From Shimia sp039969785 (lineage in GTDB: Bacteria; Pseudomonadota; Alphaproteobacteria; Rhodobacterales; Rhodobacteraceae): a stretch of DNA of 64,000 nt. A program made the position numbers and the translations under genes. The notes under the pieces were generated by a model. The model saw nothing but the letters and a program-made list of their open reading frames with translations. It was not told the origin of the DNA and ran no database searches. The stretch covers positions 186,001-250,000 of the forward strand of contig NZ_JBDVNC010000037.1 in the NCBI RefSeq assembly GCF_039969785.1. Reading direction: 5' to 3'. Positions 17,388-26,239 of the stretch are shown one piece after another (position 1 is the first letter of the stretch; every line of letters begins with the position of its first letter).

Positions 17388-18728
17388 ATGCGCATGATGA
17401 TCTCTTTTTCCGCCCTGTTTCTATCTGTCGTCCTCTTACAGCTCAGCACAGGCGGCGTTGGCCCGCTGGATGCACTCTCAGGTATCACGCTAGGGTTCAC
17501 GACCTCTGAAATCGGCCTGCTCGGGTCCGCCCATTTTCTGGGGTTCTTTGTCGGCTGCTGGTGGGCGCCACGCCTGATGGGCAGCATCGGGCATTCACGC
17601 GCTTTTGCGGCCTTTACCGCCTCTGGCGCCATTGGATTGATTGCACATTTCCTGATCGTGGACCCAATCGCATGGGCCGTGATGCGCATGGCGTCGGGCC
17701 TGTGTGTTGCCGGGTGTTTCACGGTGGTTGAGGCATGGTTGCAGGCCAAAGTCACCAATGAAACCCGCGGGCGCGCCATGGGCAGCTACCGGGTGATCGA
17801 CATGGGCGCTTCGCTGGCCGCGCAACTGGTGATCAGCGTGCTCGAACCGGGGGCATACGTGTCCTATAACCTGTTGGCCATTTTGTGCTGTGCTGCGCTG
17901 TTGCCGATCACGCTGACGAAAACGCCCCAACCCGCGACCCCAAGCGCACCCCGCCTGCGCCCGATGCTGGCCGTCGCGCGTTCACCACTGGCAGCGGCGG
18001 GTGTGATCGTTGCGGCGCTCAGCTCGGCCAGCTTTCGCATGGTCGGCCCGGTCTATGGCACCGAAGTGGGCCTGCAAACCAGCCAGATTGCGTGGTTTCT
18101 GGCCGCCTTTGTACTGGGCGGCGCGTTGGCGCAATACCCGGTTGGCTGGCTGGCCGATAAATATGACCGGCGGTGGGTTCTGATCTGGTTGTCGGCTGCG
18201 GCGGTTGTGTCCTGCGCAACCACGGTCCTGATTGGCGGGGCCAGCACCACAACCGTCATGCTGAACGCCACCTTTTTCGGGCTGACATCCTTTCCGATCT
18301 ATTCGGTGGCCGCCGCCCACGCAAATGACTTTGCCACCTCCGAAGAACGCGTGGAATTGTCTGCAGCCCTGATGTTCTTTTTTGCGCTTGGCGCCATCGC
18401 CGCGCCGCTTCTGGCGTCGGGCCTGATCCAGCGGTTTGGTCCGGGGGCGCTTTTTGTGATGATCGCAGCCGGGCATGTAGTGCTGATCGTCTTTGGACTT
18501 AGCCGGATGCGCGCGCGCCCAACCGTTGAACACCGCACCCGCTATGTCTACGCCCCCCGCACATCCTTTACCATCGGACGTCTGATGCGCCGCCAGAGGG
18601 AAAAGCCGACACGGATCGACGAAAGCACCAACGAAAGACCCGATAGAGATACCGACGACGACACAGACAAAGAGTCTGGCAAGACAGATCAGACACCGAC
18701 GCAATGCCGACGCGCTGCCGACGGGTAA
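17388..18728 (+). CDS. MFS transporter
   Basis: A 446-residue integral membrane protein with about twelve hydrophobic segments in two six-helix halves, separated near residues 180-200 by a PATPSAPRLRP loop. The segment WWAPRLMGSIGHSRAFA resembles the MFS helix 2-3 signature. The C-terminus (about 385-446) is a long, charged, Asp/Arg/Lys-rich tail. The pattern resembles the YcaD/UMF-like group, substrate unknown. Start at 17388; ATGs at 17394 and 17397 are alternatives. Monocistronic. Confidence 0.85.
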   Translation: MRMMISFSALFLSVVLLQLSTGGVGPLDALSGITLGFTTSEIGLLGSAHFLGFFVGCWWAPRLMGSIGHSRAFAAFTASGAIGLIAHFLIVDPIAWAVMRMASGLCVAGCFTVVEAWLQAKVTNETRGRAMGSYRVIDMGASLAAQLVISVLEPGAYVSYNLLAILCCAALLPITLTKTPQPATPSAPRLRPMLAVARSPLAAAGVIVAALSSASFRMVGPVYGTEVGLQTSQIAWFLAAFVLGGALAQYPVGWLADKYDRRWVLIWLSAAAVVSCATTVLIGGASTTTVMLNATFFGLTSFPIYSVAAAHANDFATSEERVELSAALMFFFALGAIAAPLLASGLIQRFGPGALFVMIAAGHVVLIVFGLSRMRARPTVEHRTRYVYAPRTSFTIGRLMRRQREKPTRIDESTNERPDRDTDDDTDKESGKTDQTPTQCRRAADG

Positions 18729-18795
18729 TTTCGCCCTCTGGCACTGCGCGTCGCTTTGGTCTAGACGGGGCGGGCAGATAACCAAGGAACCTGAT

Positions 18796-20508
18796 ATGGC
18801 GCGCCACCTGATCACTTCGGCCCTTCCCTATATCAACGGGATCAAACATCTCGGAAATCTGGTCGGAAGCCAGCTTCCCGCTGACCTTTTCGCCCGCTTT
18901 CAGCGCGCACGTGGTCATGAAGTTTTGTTCCTGTGCGCCACTGACGAACACGGCACACCTGCCGAACTGGCTGCCGCCAAAGCGGATCAGCCGGTCACAG
19001 AATACTGCGCAGAACTGCACGACGTTCAGGCACGTATCGCGGCCGGGTTCCGGCTCAGCTTTGACCATTTCGGGCGGTCTTCATCGCCACAGAACCACGC
19101 GCTGACGCAACACTTTGCCGGACGTCTGGCCGACCTTGGTCTGATCCGAGAAGTTGTTGAAAAACAGATGTATTCCAACGCTGATGGGCGGTTTCTGCCG
19201 GATCGTTACATCGAGGGCACCTGCCCCAATTGCGGGTTTGAAAGTGCGCGTGGCGATCAATGCGACAACTGCACCAAACAGCTTGATCCAACTGATCTGA
19301 TCAATCCATACTCTACGATTTCGGGGTCCACCGATCTGGAAGAGCGCGAGACCAAGCACTTGTTCCTGTGCCAGTCGCAACTGCGCGACACGCTGCAGAC
19401 ATGGATTGATGGCAAAACCGACTGGCCCGTTCTGACCACCTCTATTGCCAAGAAATGGCTGAACGACGGTGACGGCCTTCAGGATCGTGGCATCACCCGT
19501 GATCTGGACTGGGGCATCGCCGTAAAACGCGGCGACCAGGACTGGCCCGGCATGGAAGGCAAGGTGTTTTACGTCTGGTTTGACGCCCCTATCGAATATA
19601 TCGCCTGCGCCCAGGAATGGGTCGACGCAGGCAAAGGCGAAAGCTGGGAACGCTGGTGGCGCACCGACAAAGGCGCTGACGATGTGACCTATACCCAGTT
19701 CATGGGCAAGGATAACGTGCCGTTCCACACGCTGTCCTTCCCCGCGACAATTCTGGGATCTCAGGAACCGTGGAAGGCCGTCGATTATATCAAATCTTTC
19801 AACTACCTGAACTATGATGGCGGGCAGTTCTCGACCTCTCGAGGACGCGGCGTGTTTATGGATCAGGCGCTGGAGATCCTGCCATCTGACTACTGGCGCT
19901 GGTGGCTTTTGTCCCACGCCCCGGAAAGCAGCGACAGCGAATTCACCTGGGAAAACTTCCAGCAATCCGTGAACAAAGACCTGGCCGACGTACTGGGCAA
20001 TTTTGTCAGCCGCGTCACCAAATTCTGCCGCGCTAAATTTGGCGAAGAAGTCCCCGCAGGTGGAAGCTTTGGCGAGGCAGAACAAACACTTATCCAGGAA
20101 TTGACCACGCGCATCCGCGCCTATGAAACCCATATGTCGGATATGGAAGTGCGCAAGTCGGCACAGGAACTGCGCGCGATCTGGGTTGCGGGCAACGAAT
20201 ATCTGCAAGCTGCGGCCCCATGGTCGACCTTCAAAGAAGACCCCGAGCAAGCCGCCGCGCAAATCCGTTTGGCGCTTAACCTAATCCGCCTCTATGCGGT
20301 CCTGTCCGCACCGTTTATCCCGGACGCCGCGGCGACTTTGATGTCAGCCATGAAGACCTCGGATACCGAGTGGCCGGATGACGTGGCACAGGCGCTGGAG
20401 ACGCTTAAACCCGGTCATGCCTTCACAGTACCTGACGTCACTTTCCGCAAAATCACCAATGATGAGCGTGAAGCCTGGCAAGCGCAGTTTTCTGGAACGC
20501 GCGACTAA
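18796..20508 (+). CDS. metG: methionyl-tRNA synthetase
   Basis: A 570-residue class I synthetase that charges tRNA-Met. The HIGH motif appears as HLGN (residues 15-18), and a four-cysteine zinc knuckle CPNC...CDNC lies near 137-155. The KMSKS position reads QFSTSRGRG near 352, so the usual lysines are replaced, as seen in archaeal-like or plant-like MetRS. This form is, as I recall, the ordinary MetRS of Rhodobacteraceae. A C-terminal anticodon-binding helical domain is present; there is no C-terminal dimerisation (Trbp111) domain. Start follows AGGAACCTGAT. Confidence 0.95.
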   Translation: MARHLITSALPYINGIKHLGNLVGSQLPADLFARFQRARGHEVLFLCATDEHGTPAELAAAKADQPVTEYCAELHDVQARIAAGFRLSFDHFGRSSSPQNHALTQHFAGRLADLGLIREVVEKQMYSNADGRFLPDRYIEGTCPNCGFESARGDQCDNCTKQLDPTDLINPYSTISGSTDLEERETKHLFLCQSQLRDTLQTWIDGKTDWPVLTTSIAKKWLNDGDGLQDRGITRDLDWGIAVKRGDQDWPGMEGKVFYVWFDAPIEYIACAQEWVDAGKGESWERWWRTDKGADDVTYTQFMGKDNVPFHTLSFPATILGSQEPWKAVDYIKSFNYLNYDGGQFSTSRGRGVFMDQALEILPSDYWRWWLLSHAPESSDSEFTWENFQQSVNKDLADVLGNFVSRVTKFCRAKFGEEVPAGGSFGEAEQTLIQELTTRIRAYETHMSDMEVRKSAQELRAIWVAGNEYLQAAAPWSTFKEDPEQAAAQIRLALNLIRLYAVLSAPFIPDAAATLMSAMKTSDTEWPDDVAQALETLKPGHAFTVPDVTFRKITNDEREAWQAQFSGTRD

Positions 20509-20603
20509 GGGCACATAACGGCAGGCCTTCGCCGCCTTCGCCCCCCACCGGTGGCCGCTGATGGTGGTCTTGACTGCGCGCCAACTGGCGGCTCATATCC
20601 GGT

Positions 20604-21425
20604 ATGCTCAAGGAAAACCGATCACTGGAGCGCGGGCTGATCGTGCTGGAAACACTGGCGCGAAATCAATCCATGTCGCTGTCAGAGATTCACCGGGCGA
20701 CCGGCTTGCCCAAGTCCACTTTGCGCCGGTTGTTGGCTACGTTAGCGCGGCAGCGTTTTGTGCGGCGCTCGCTTGCTGACAAACAATACCGGATCACCGT
20801 GAACCTGCACGACCTTGCGATTGACCCGGTGCAACCGGGCTCCGCACTAATTGCCGACATCGCTCTACCGCATCTTCTGGACCTGACCAGCCGCATAGGC
20901 TGGCCATCCGACATTCACATATTCGAAGACCACTGGATGCGCATTATTGAATCCACCCGGTCTGTCAGCCCGTACAGCTTGTATTAGGCACCGCTCGACC
21001 ACAGGGTTGGCTTGTTTTATTCGGCCACAGGGTTGATGTGCCTTAGCCTCAAGACAGACGCTGAAGTGCGCCGGTTGTTTGAACACGACGATGTCGATCC
21101 TCAGTTCCAACCGTCTCAGATCGGATTAACATGGGATGACTTACAGGCTCGCCTAAACCACGTTCGCACCGTTGGGTACGGCATGCGCATTGCCAAGACC
21201 GTCATACATGACAAATTGCTGGCCATTGCACTGCCGATCTATCGACAAGGAGACCTCTGGGGCGGCGTGCCTTTGCTGTGGCCCAAAGTGTTCATGACCA
21301 CAGCTGACTTTGCTGACAAATACCTCGACGACTTGCGGGAAACGGTATCGGCCATTCAGGCTGACATCGACAAACACGATTCCAGACTAAACACCCGGCA
21401 AGGTCCGGCTCACGGCTCCAGCTGA
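20604..21425 (+). pseudogene. IclR-family regulator interrupted by an in-frame TAG
   Basis: Residues 1-60 form the IclR winged helix (SLERGLIVLETLARN, then LPKSTLRRLLATL). The frame then hits TAG at 20985-20987, after SVSPYSLY, and continues open in the same frame with APLDHRVGLFYSATG and the ligand domain to 21425. In IclR proteins an Arg usually occupies the interrupted place (Ser-Pro-x-Ser-Leu-x-Arg-Ala-Pro), so one substitution such as AGG to TAG explains it. Total length without the stop would be about 272 residues, normal for IclR. It lies beside two sulfatases that it may once have regulated. Sequencing error or readthrough remain possible. Confidence 0.85.
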
Positions 21426-21465
21426 CCCTCCGCCGCGCCTGCTCACCCAATCGCTGAGCTTGCCG

Positions 21466-23142
21466 CTACGACCCCACATAATTGCGCGATGCGGGGCCGC
21501 GGTATTTTTCGGTCAATTCGTCAGGCACTTCGGTCCCGTCCACTAGAAACGGCAAAATACCTTTGCGACCTGACTTGCCCCGCATTGCTTTGATGTCGTC
21601 TTCGGATTTGGTCACCCGCTGCGACATCCGTCGCCCCCACTGGGCTAAATATCCATAAAGCCGATCGATTTCGCCGTCATGCGCATCAGTTTTGCCAAGA
21701 TCGTGAAACTCTTCGGGGTCCTGTTCCAGATCAAACAGCATCGGGCGAAACCCGCCTTCGGCATGCATCAGCTTATAGCGCCCGTCAAAAACCATAAACA
21801 GCCGTGCGTCGCGCGGCTCAACCTTTAGCTTGATGGCCTGTTGCGTAGCCGAATAATCGTATTCGCTGATTGCGAATTCACGCCACTCAGGTGTTGCACC
21901 ATGCAACCACGGCATCAAAGACCGCCCCTCAACAATATGATCGGGCACTTTGCCCCCGGCAAATTCGACAAAGGTCGCCGCCACATCCAGCGATTCAACC
22001 AGCGCGTCGCATGTTGTGCCCCGCGTGACGTCTGCGTCCGCGCGCGGGTCATACACGATCAACGGGATCTTGACGCTTTGATCGTGGAACAGCTCTTTTT
22101 CGCCCATCCAGTGATCCCCCAGATAGTCGCCATGATCCGAAGTCAGCACGATCATCGTTGTGTCGAGTCGTCCGGTTTCCTCAAGATAATCCAGCAACAC
22201 CCCAAGCTGATCGTCACATTGTTTGATCAGCCCCATATAAGCCGGAATCACTTTTTGGCGCACATCTTCGCGCTGAAACGCCTGCCCAATCCGGTTTTCC
22301 ATATAGGCGCCAAACACCGGATGCGGGTCCTGGCGTTCGACCGCATTGCGCATCGGTTGTGGCACATGGTTTGCCCCGTACATGTCATGATAGGGCGCAG
22401 GCACAATATAGGGCCAATGTGGCTTGATATAGCTCACATGCGCACACCAGCGCCCCTCGGCCTGATCAATGAATTCAATGGTTTTCTGGGTCAGCCAAGG
22501 CGTTTCGCTATCCTCTTCGCGGATATTTGCGGGCTTGTCGGCATTGGCAAACATCCACCCTGATGCCTTGTCACCCTGTGCGTCGATACCCGCATTGGCA
22601 AAATCCGCCCAAGGGTTTTCAGACGGATACCCCTTGGACTTCAGGTACTCATTATAGGGCGAGCGTTTTTCATCATAAAACCCGTCCGGCCCCTCGCCCC
22701 ACAACCCGTCATCTCTGATCCAGCTGTCAAACCCGCATTCCGCCTGACGCGCGCCGATCACGCTGTCCGGGTTCAGCCCCAATCGCGCCATCCCGTCCGC
22801 ATCCGCCTTCATGTGCGTCTTGCCCAGCAACCAGCAATCCATTCCTTCGCGGCGCAGGTGATCGCCCAATGTGTGTTCGCCCACGCGCAACGGGAAGCCG
22901 TTCCATTGCGCGCCGTGCGATGACGCGTATCGTCCGGTGTAAAAACACATGCGAGACGCGCCGCAAATCGGCGACTGCACATATGTATTTGTAAACCGAA
23001 CGCCCATTTCGGCCAGCCTGTCAAAATTGGGCGTATGCAGATGCGGATGCCCGGCACAGCTCAGGTAATCATGGCGCAGCTGATCATACATAATGAACAG
23101 GATATTCATCCCATCAGCCGACTGCGACTCAGGTTTTCTCAT
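21466..23142 (-). CDS. sulfatase, cytoplasmic (alkaline phosphatase superfamily)
   Basis: A 558-residue sulfatase without a signal peptide, so probably cytoplasmic. The nucleophile motif is C60-G-A-S-R-x-x-x-x-TG (CGASRMCFYTGR), to be converted to formylglycine; alanine stands where the classical motif has proline. Metal ligands are D20 near the start (IMYDQLRHD) and the DH pair in LTSDHGDYLGDH. It hydrolyses a sulfate ester or phosphonate/phosphate ester; the D-Q in place of D-D at the first site resembles phosphonate monoester hydrolase and choline-sulfatase relatives. GGAAGGAAAGAATCT precedes the start. Divergent from the exported arylsulfatase. Confidence 0.9.
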   Translation of the reverse strand: MRKPESQSADGMNILFIMYDQLRHDYLSCAGHPHLHTPNFDRLAEMGVRFTNTYVQSPICGASRMCFYTGRYASSHGAQWNGFPLRVGEHTLGDHLRREGMDCWLLGKTHMKADADGMARLGLNPDSVIGARQAECGFDSWIRDDGLWGEGPDGFYDEKRSPYNEYLKSKGYPSENPWADFANAGIDAQGDKASGWMFANADKPANIREEDSETPWLTQKTIEFIDQAEGRWCAHVSYIKPHWPYIVPAPYHDMYGANHVPQPMRNAVERQDPHPVFGAYMENRIGQAFQREDVRQKVIPAYMGLIKQCDDQLGVLLDYLEETGRLDTTMIVLTSDHGDYLGDHWMGEKELFHDQSVKIPLIVYDPRADADVTRGTTCDALVESLDVAATFVEFAGGKVPDHIVEGRSLMPWLHGATPEWREFAISEYDYSATQQAIKLKVEPRDARLFMVFDGRYKLMHAEGGFRPMLFDLEQDPEEFHDLGKTDAHDGEIDRLYGYLAQWGRRMSQRVTKSEDDIKAMRGKSGRKGILPFLVDGTEVPDELTEKYRGPASRNYVGS

Positions 23143-23552
23143 AGATTCTTTCCTTCCGCACCTAACCCTGCCACACTAACGAAGCCGAACCAGATCAAAT
23201 CGAAAAATATGCCTCCAGGTGGCATAAAATCGGACGGCTTTCCAAAGACCTCTTGCGAAAACCAGCGGAAATCTGCGCGTCCTGCAAGACCTTTTTGCCC
23301 CGATGTAAAGTAAGGTTTTCCATAGTTTTATCGAAAAAACGGAAGATTCTAGTGTTTAAATACAACAACTTAACACGTTCTACGACTTTAGTCGCAGGCC
23401 GTAAGGGAACCCCTTGTGAACATGACTGTTTTAGTCGACGGTCTAAGGGCATCAACTCTAGGTTTAATTCCATTTTTGGTGCATACTCGCAGTCCTATTG
23501 CGGTCAATTGGGCCGTCAAAAAATTGCAAAAATAATTCAACATGGAGAAACT
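23143..23552. other. 410-bp AT-rich divergent region between the two sulfatases
   Basis: Visibly richer in A and T than the flanking genes and without a convincing gene. It must contain promoters for both sulfatases. A 19-bp palindrome lies at 23208-23226, close to the leftward sulfatase. A smaller inverted repeat AAGGG-AAC-CCCTT is at 23403-23415. Its right end carries GGAGAAACT as the ribosome site for 23553. Confidence 0.6.
23208..23226. promoter_or_regulatory. 19-bp palindrome, candidate IclR-type operator
   Basis: TATGCC-TCC-A-GGT-GGCATA: symmetric around a central A, with a single mismatched pair (T/T at 23214/23220), so 16 of 18 arm positions match. It is 66 bp upstream of the cytoplasmic sulfatase start, in the region shared by both sulfatases and near the broken IclR gene. 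Confidence 0.55.
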
Positions 23553-25124
23553 ATGCCACTTTCACAGTTGATCAGGCGGCCTATTCTGGCCGCAACCCTA
23601 CTTGTCGGAGGCATCGCCTCTGCCGTGCAGGCTCAGGAGAAACCCAATATTCTGGTGATCTGGGGCGACGATATCGGTCAGTCCAACATCTCTGCCTATA
23701 CAATGGGCATGATGGGGTATCAGACACCCAATATTGATCGCGTCGCGAACGAAGGCATGATTTTCACCGATTATTACGGTGAACAATCCTGTACGGCCGG
23801 GCGCTCGTCCTACATCACCGGACAATCCGTATTCCGCACGGGCCTGTCCAAAGTGGGCATGCCGGGCGCGCCGGAAGGCATGCAGGTAGAAGACCCGACC
23901 ATTGCCGGTCTGCTCAAGGCCCAAGGCTACAGCACAGGTCAATTTGGCAAGAACCACCTTGGCGACCGCGACGAAATGCTGCCCAGCAATCATGGGTTTG
24001 ATGAATTCTTTGGCAATCTCTATCACCTGAACGCCGAAGAAGAGCCCGAGAACGAAGACTATCCGCAAAACCCGGAATTCCGCGAGCGGTTTGGCCCGCG
24101 TGGGGTGATCAAATCCTCGGCTGACGGCTCAATCGAAGATACCGGCCCGCTGACCAAAAAGCGCATGGAAACTGTGGATGACGAAACAACCGCAGCCGCC
24201 ATCGACTTTATCAAACGCAAGAATGACGAAGGCGTGCCGTGGTTTGTATGGTGGTCCGGCACCCGGATGCACTTCCGCACCCACGTCAAAGACGAAATGC
24301 GCACCAAGGCCGACGAGATGGCCGGGCGTCATCTAGACGAATATCAGGCTGGTATGGTCGAGCACGATTTGCACATCGGTCAGTTTCTGGACCTGCTGGA
24401 TGAGTTGGGCATCGCCGACAACACCATCGTACATTATTCGACCGACAATGGCCCGCATATGAACTCTTGGCCTGATGCCGCGATGACACCGTTCCGGGGT
24501 GAAAAGAACACCAACTGGGAAGGTGGCTGGCGCGTGCCGTCCATGGTGCGTTGGCCCGGTAAAATTGAAGCCGGTTCCATCAGCAACGAAATCATGCACC
24601 ACATGGATTGGTTGCCAACCTACGTGGCTGTTGCCGGAAACCCGGACATCAAAGAGCAACTTCTGGAAGGTGGCGTGCAGGCAATCGGACGCGAATATAA
24701 AGTGCATCTGGATGGCTACAACTTCCTGCCTTACCTGACCGGTGAAGAAGAAAGCGGCCCGCGTCACGAGATTTTCTACTTCTCGGACGACGGCGATCTG
24801 ACAGCGTTGCGTTATGACGACTGGAAGGTCATTTTCCTTGAGCACCGTTACCCACAGACGTTGCGCGCCTGGGCCGAGCCGTGGACTGAACTGCGCATTC
24901 CGCTGTTGTTCAACCTGCGCCGCGACCCCTATGAACGCTCCAACATCACGTCCAACACCTATTGGGACTGGTATCTGGATCGCGTCTATCTGCTGCTGCC
25001 AGCAGCCGGTTACGTGGCAAGCTTCCTGGACACTTTCACCGAGTTCCCACCACGTCAGAAACCCGGAAGCTTTACGATTGGCGACGCCAAGGACAAGATC
25101 TTTAGCCAGATCGGTTCAAAATAA
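23553..25124 (+). CDS. exported arylsulfatase
   Basis: A 523-residue periplasmic sulfatase; start at 23553 because GGAGAAACT precedes it and a signal peptide follows (hydrophobic 10-24, cleavage near VQA-Q). An in-frame upstream extension to 23253 reads through AT-rich non-coding sequence. Metal ligands D39-D40 (IWGDDIGQ), nucleophile C80 in SCTAGRSSYITG (formylglycine site, alanine at +2), and YSTDNGPH as the second metal site. Hydrolyses a sulfate ester in the periplasm, substrate unknown. First gene of the long operon that ends with the multihaem cytochrome. No formylglycine-generating enzyme lies in the window. Confidence 0.92.
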   Translation: MPLSQLIRRPILAATLLVGGIASAVQAQEKPNILVIWGDDIGQSNISAYTMGMMGYQTPNIDRVANEGMIFTDYYGEQSCTAGRSSYITGQSVFRTGLSKVGMPGAPEGMQVEDPTIAGLLKAQGYSTGQFGKNHLGDRDEMLPSNHGFDEFFGNLYHLNAEEEPENEDYPQNPEFRERFGPRGVIKSSADGSIEDTGPLTKKRMETVDDETTAAAIDFIKRKNDEGVPWFVWWSGTRMHFRTHVKDEMRTKADEMAGRHLDEYQAGMVEHDLHIGQFLDLLDELGIADNTIVHYSTDNGPHMNSWPDAAMTPFRGEKNTNWEGGWRVPSMVRWPGKIEAGSISNEIMHHMDWLPTYVAVAGNPDIKEQLLEGGVQAIGREYKVHLDGYNFLPYLTGEEESGPRHEIFYFSDDGDLTALRYDDWKVIFLEHRYPQTLRAWAEPWTELRIPLLFNLRRDPYERSNITSNTYWDWYLDRVYLLLPAAGYVASFLDTFTEFPPRQKPGSFTIGDAKDKIFSQIGSK

Positions 25125-25138
25125 TCCAAACGACTTTG

Positions 25139-25167
25139 ATCGCCCGGCAAAAATTCAGTCGGGCGAT
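25139..25167 (+). terminator. intercistronic hairpin after the arylsulfatase
   Basis: Perfect 8-bp stem ATCGCCCG / CGGGCGAT with a 13-base loop, followed by TTTC and AT-rich sequence. It lies in the 98-bp gap before the HAD gene, the largest gap in this operon. It may be a partial terminator or an mRNA-stabilising structure that makes the sulfatase more abundant than the downstream proteins. Confidence 0.55.
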
Positions 25168-25222
25168 TTCAATAATTGAAGCTCACCATTTTAGAGCACA
25201 TGAAATTTTCGAGGGTTAACTC

Positions 25223-26218
25223 ATGTCAAAGCGCTTTGCCATCCGTCCAACTGCCATTGCCGGCGCGCTGCTGGTCTGCGCAACCGGGGCACTTGCAGAC
25301 CCGTTGCCATCCTGGAATGACACCGACGCCAAATCCCGCATTCTCGCTTTTGTCGACACAGTTACCGACCCGCAATCCTCTGACTATGTGACCCCGGACG
25401 CTCGCATCGCAACCTTTGACAATGACGGCACGCTTTGGGCGGAACAACCAGTTTATTTTCAGCTGTTCTATGCCGTCGAACAAGTGGCCGAAATGGCCAA
25501 AACTGACCCTTCAATCCTGACCACCGACGCCCGCAAAGCCGCGGCAAACGGTGACTTGAAGGCCGTTCTGACAAGTGGAAAAGAAGACCTGATCGACATT
25601 CTTGCGCTGTCCCATACCGGGCGCAGCGTCGAAGAATTTCAGGCCGACGTCGCCGCATGGCTGGACACATCCCGCCATCCCAAAACCGGGCTGCGTTATG
25701 ACCAGATGGTCTATCAACCTATGCTCGAACTGCTGACCTTTCTGCGCGACCAGGACTTTGACACCTATATCGTTTCGGGTGGTGGCATTCATTTCATGCG
25801 CGTCTTTGCAGAAGACGTGTATGGTATCCCCCCCGAACATGTGATCGGCTCGTCCATCGTGACCACCTACGACACATCGGGCGCAACGCCGACGATCCAG
25901 AAACAGCCCGAATTGTTCTTTAACGACGACAAAGAAGGCAAGCCACTGGCAATTGACCGCCATATCGGGCGCCGCCCAATTATGGCGGGTGGCAACTCGG
26001 ACGGTGATTTTCAGATGCTGGAATGGTCCACCTCCGGGGATGGCGCACGGCTTGGCCTGTATGTCCATCACACCGACGCGGATCGCGAATGGGCTTATGA
26101 TCGCGAAGGGCATATCGGCGTCCTGAACCGGGGTCTGGACGAAGCGGAACAGCGCGGCTGGCTGGTTATCGACATGGCCAATGACTGGTCCACCGTCTTT
26201 CCCACACCTGCGAAATAA
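25223..26218 (+). CDS. exported HAD-family phosphatase
   Basis: A 331-residue protein with a signal peptide (cleavage near ALA-D, residue 25). HAD motifs are complete: D66-x-D68 in ATFDNDGTLW, the serine in YIVSGGG, and GGNSDGDFQM for motif III/IV. It probably hydrolyses a phosphomonoester in the periplasm. Directly followed by moxR (21 bp). A periplasmic phosphatase beside a periplasmic sulfatase suggests removal of substituents from the same class of extracellular compound; that is inference. Confidence 0.82.
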   Translation: MSKRFAIRPTAIAGALLVCATGALADPLPSWNDTDAKSRILAFVDTVTDPQSSDYVTPDARIATFDNDGTLWAEQPVYFQLFYAVEQVAEMAKTDPSILTTDARKAAANGDLKAVLTSGKEDLIDILALSHTGRSVEEFQADVAAWLDTSRHPKTGLRYDQMVYQPMLELLTFLRDQDFDTYIVSGGGIHFMRVFAEDVYGIPPEHVIGSSIVTTYDTSGATPTIQKQPELFFNDDKEGKPLAIDRHIGRRPIMAGGNSDGDFQMLEWSTSGDGARLGLYVHHTDADREWAYDREGHIGVLNRGLDEAEQRGWLVIDMANDWSTVFPTPAK

Positions 26219-26239
26219 AGCCAGACAGGAGCACACACG

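Noticed and set aside
19081..20262. Minus-strand frame of 393 codons inside metG
   Set aside because: Antisense to metG; no family resemblance.
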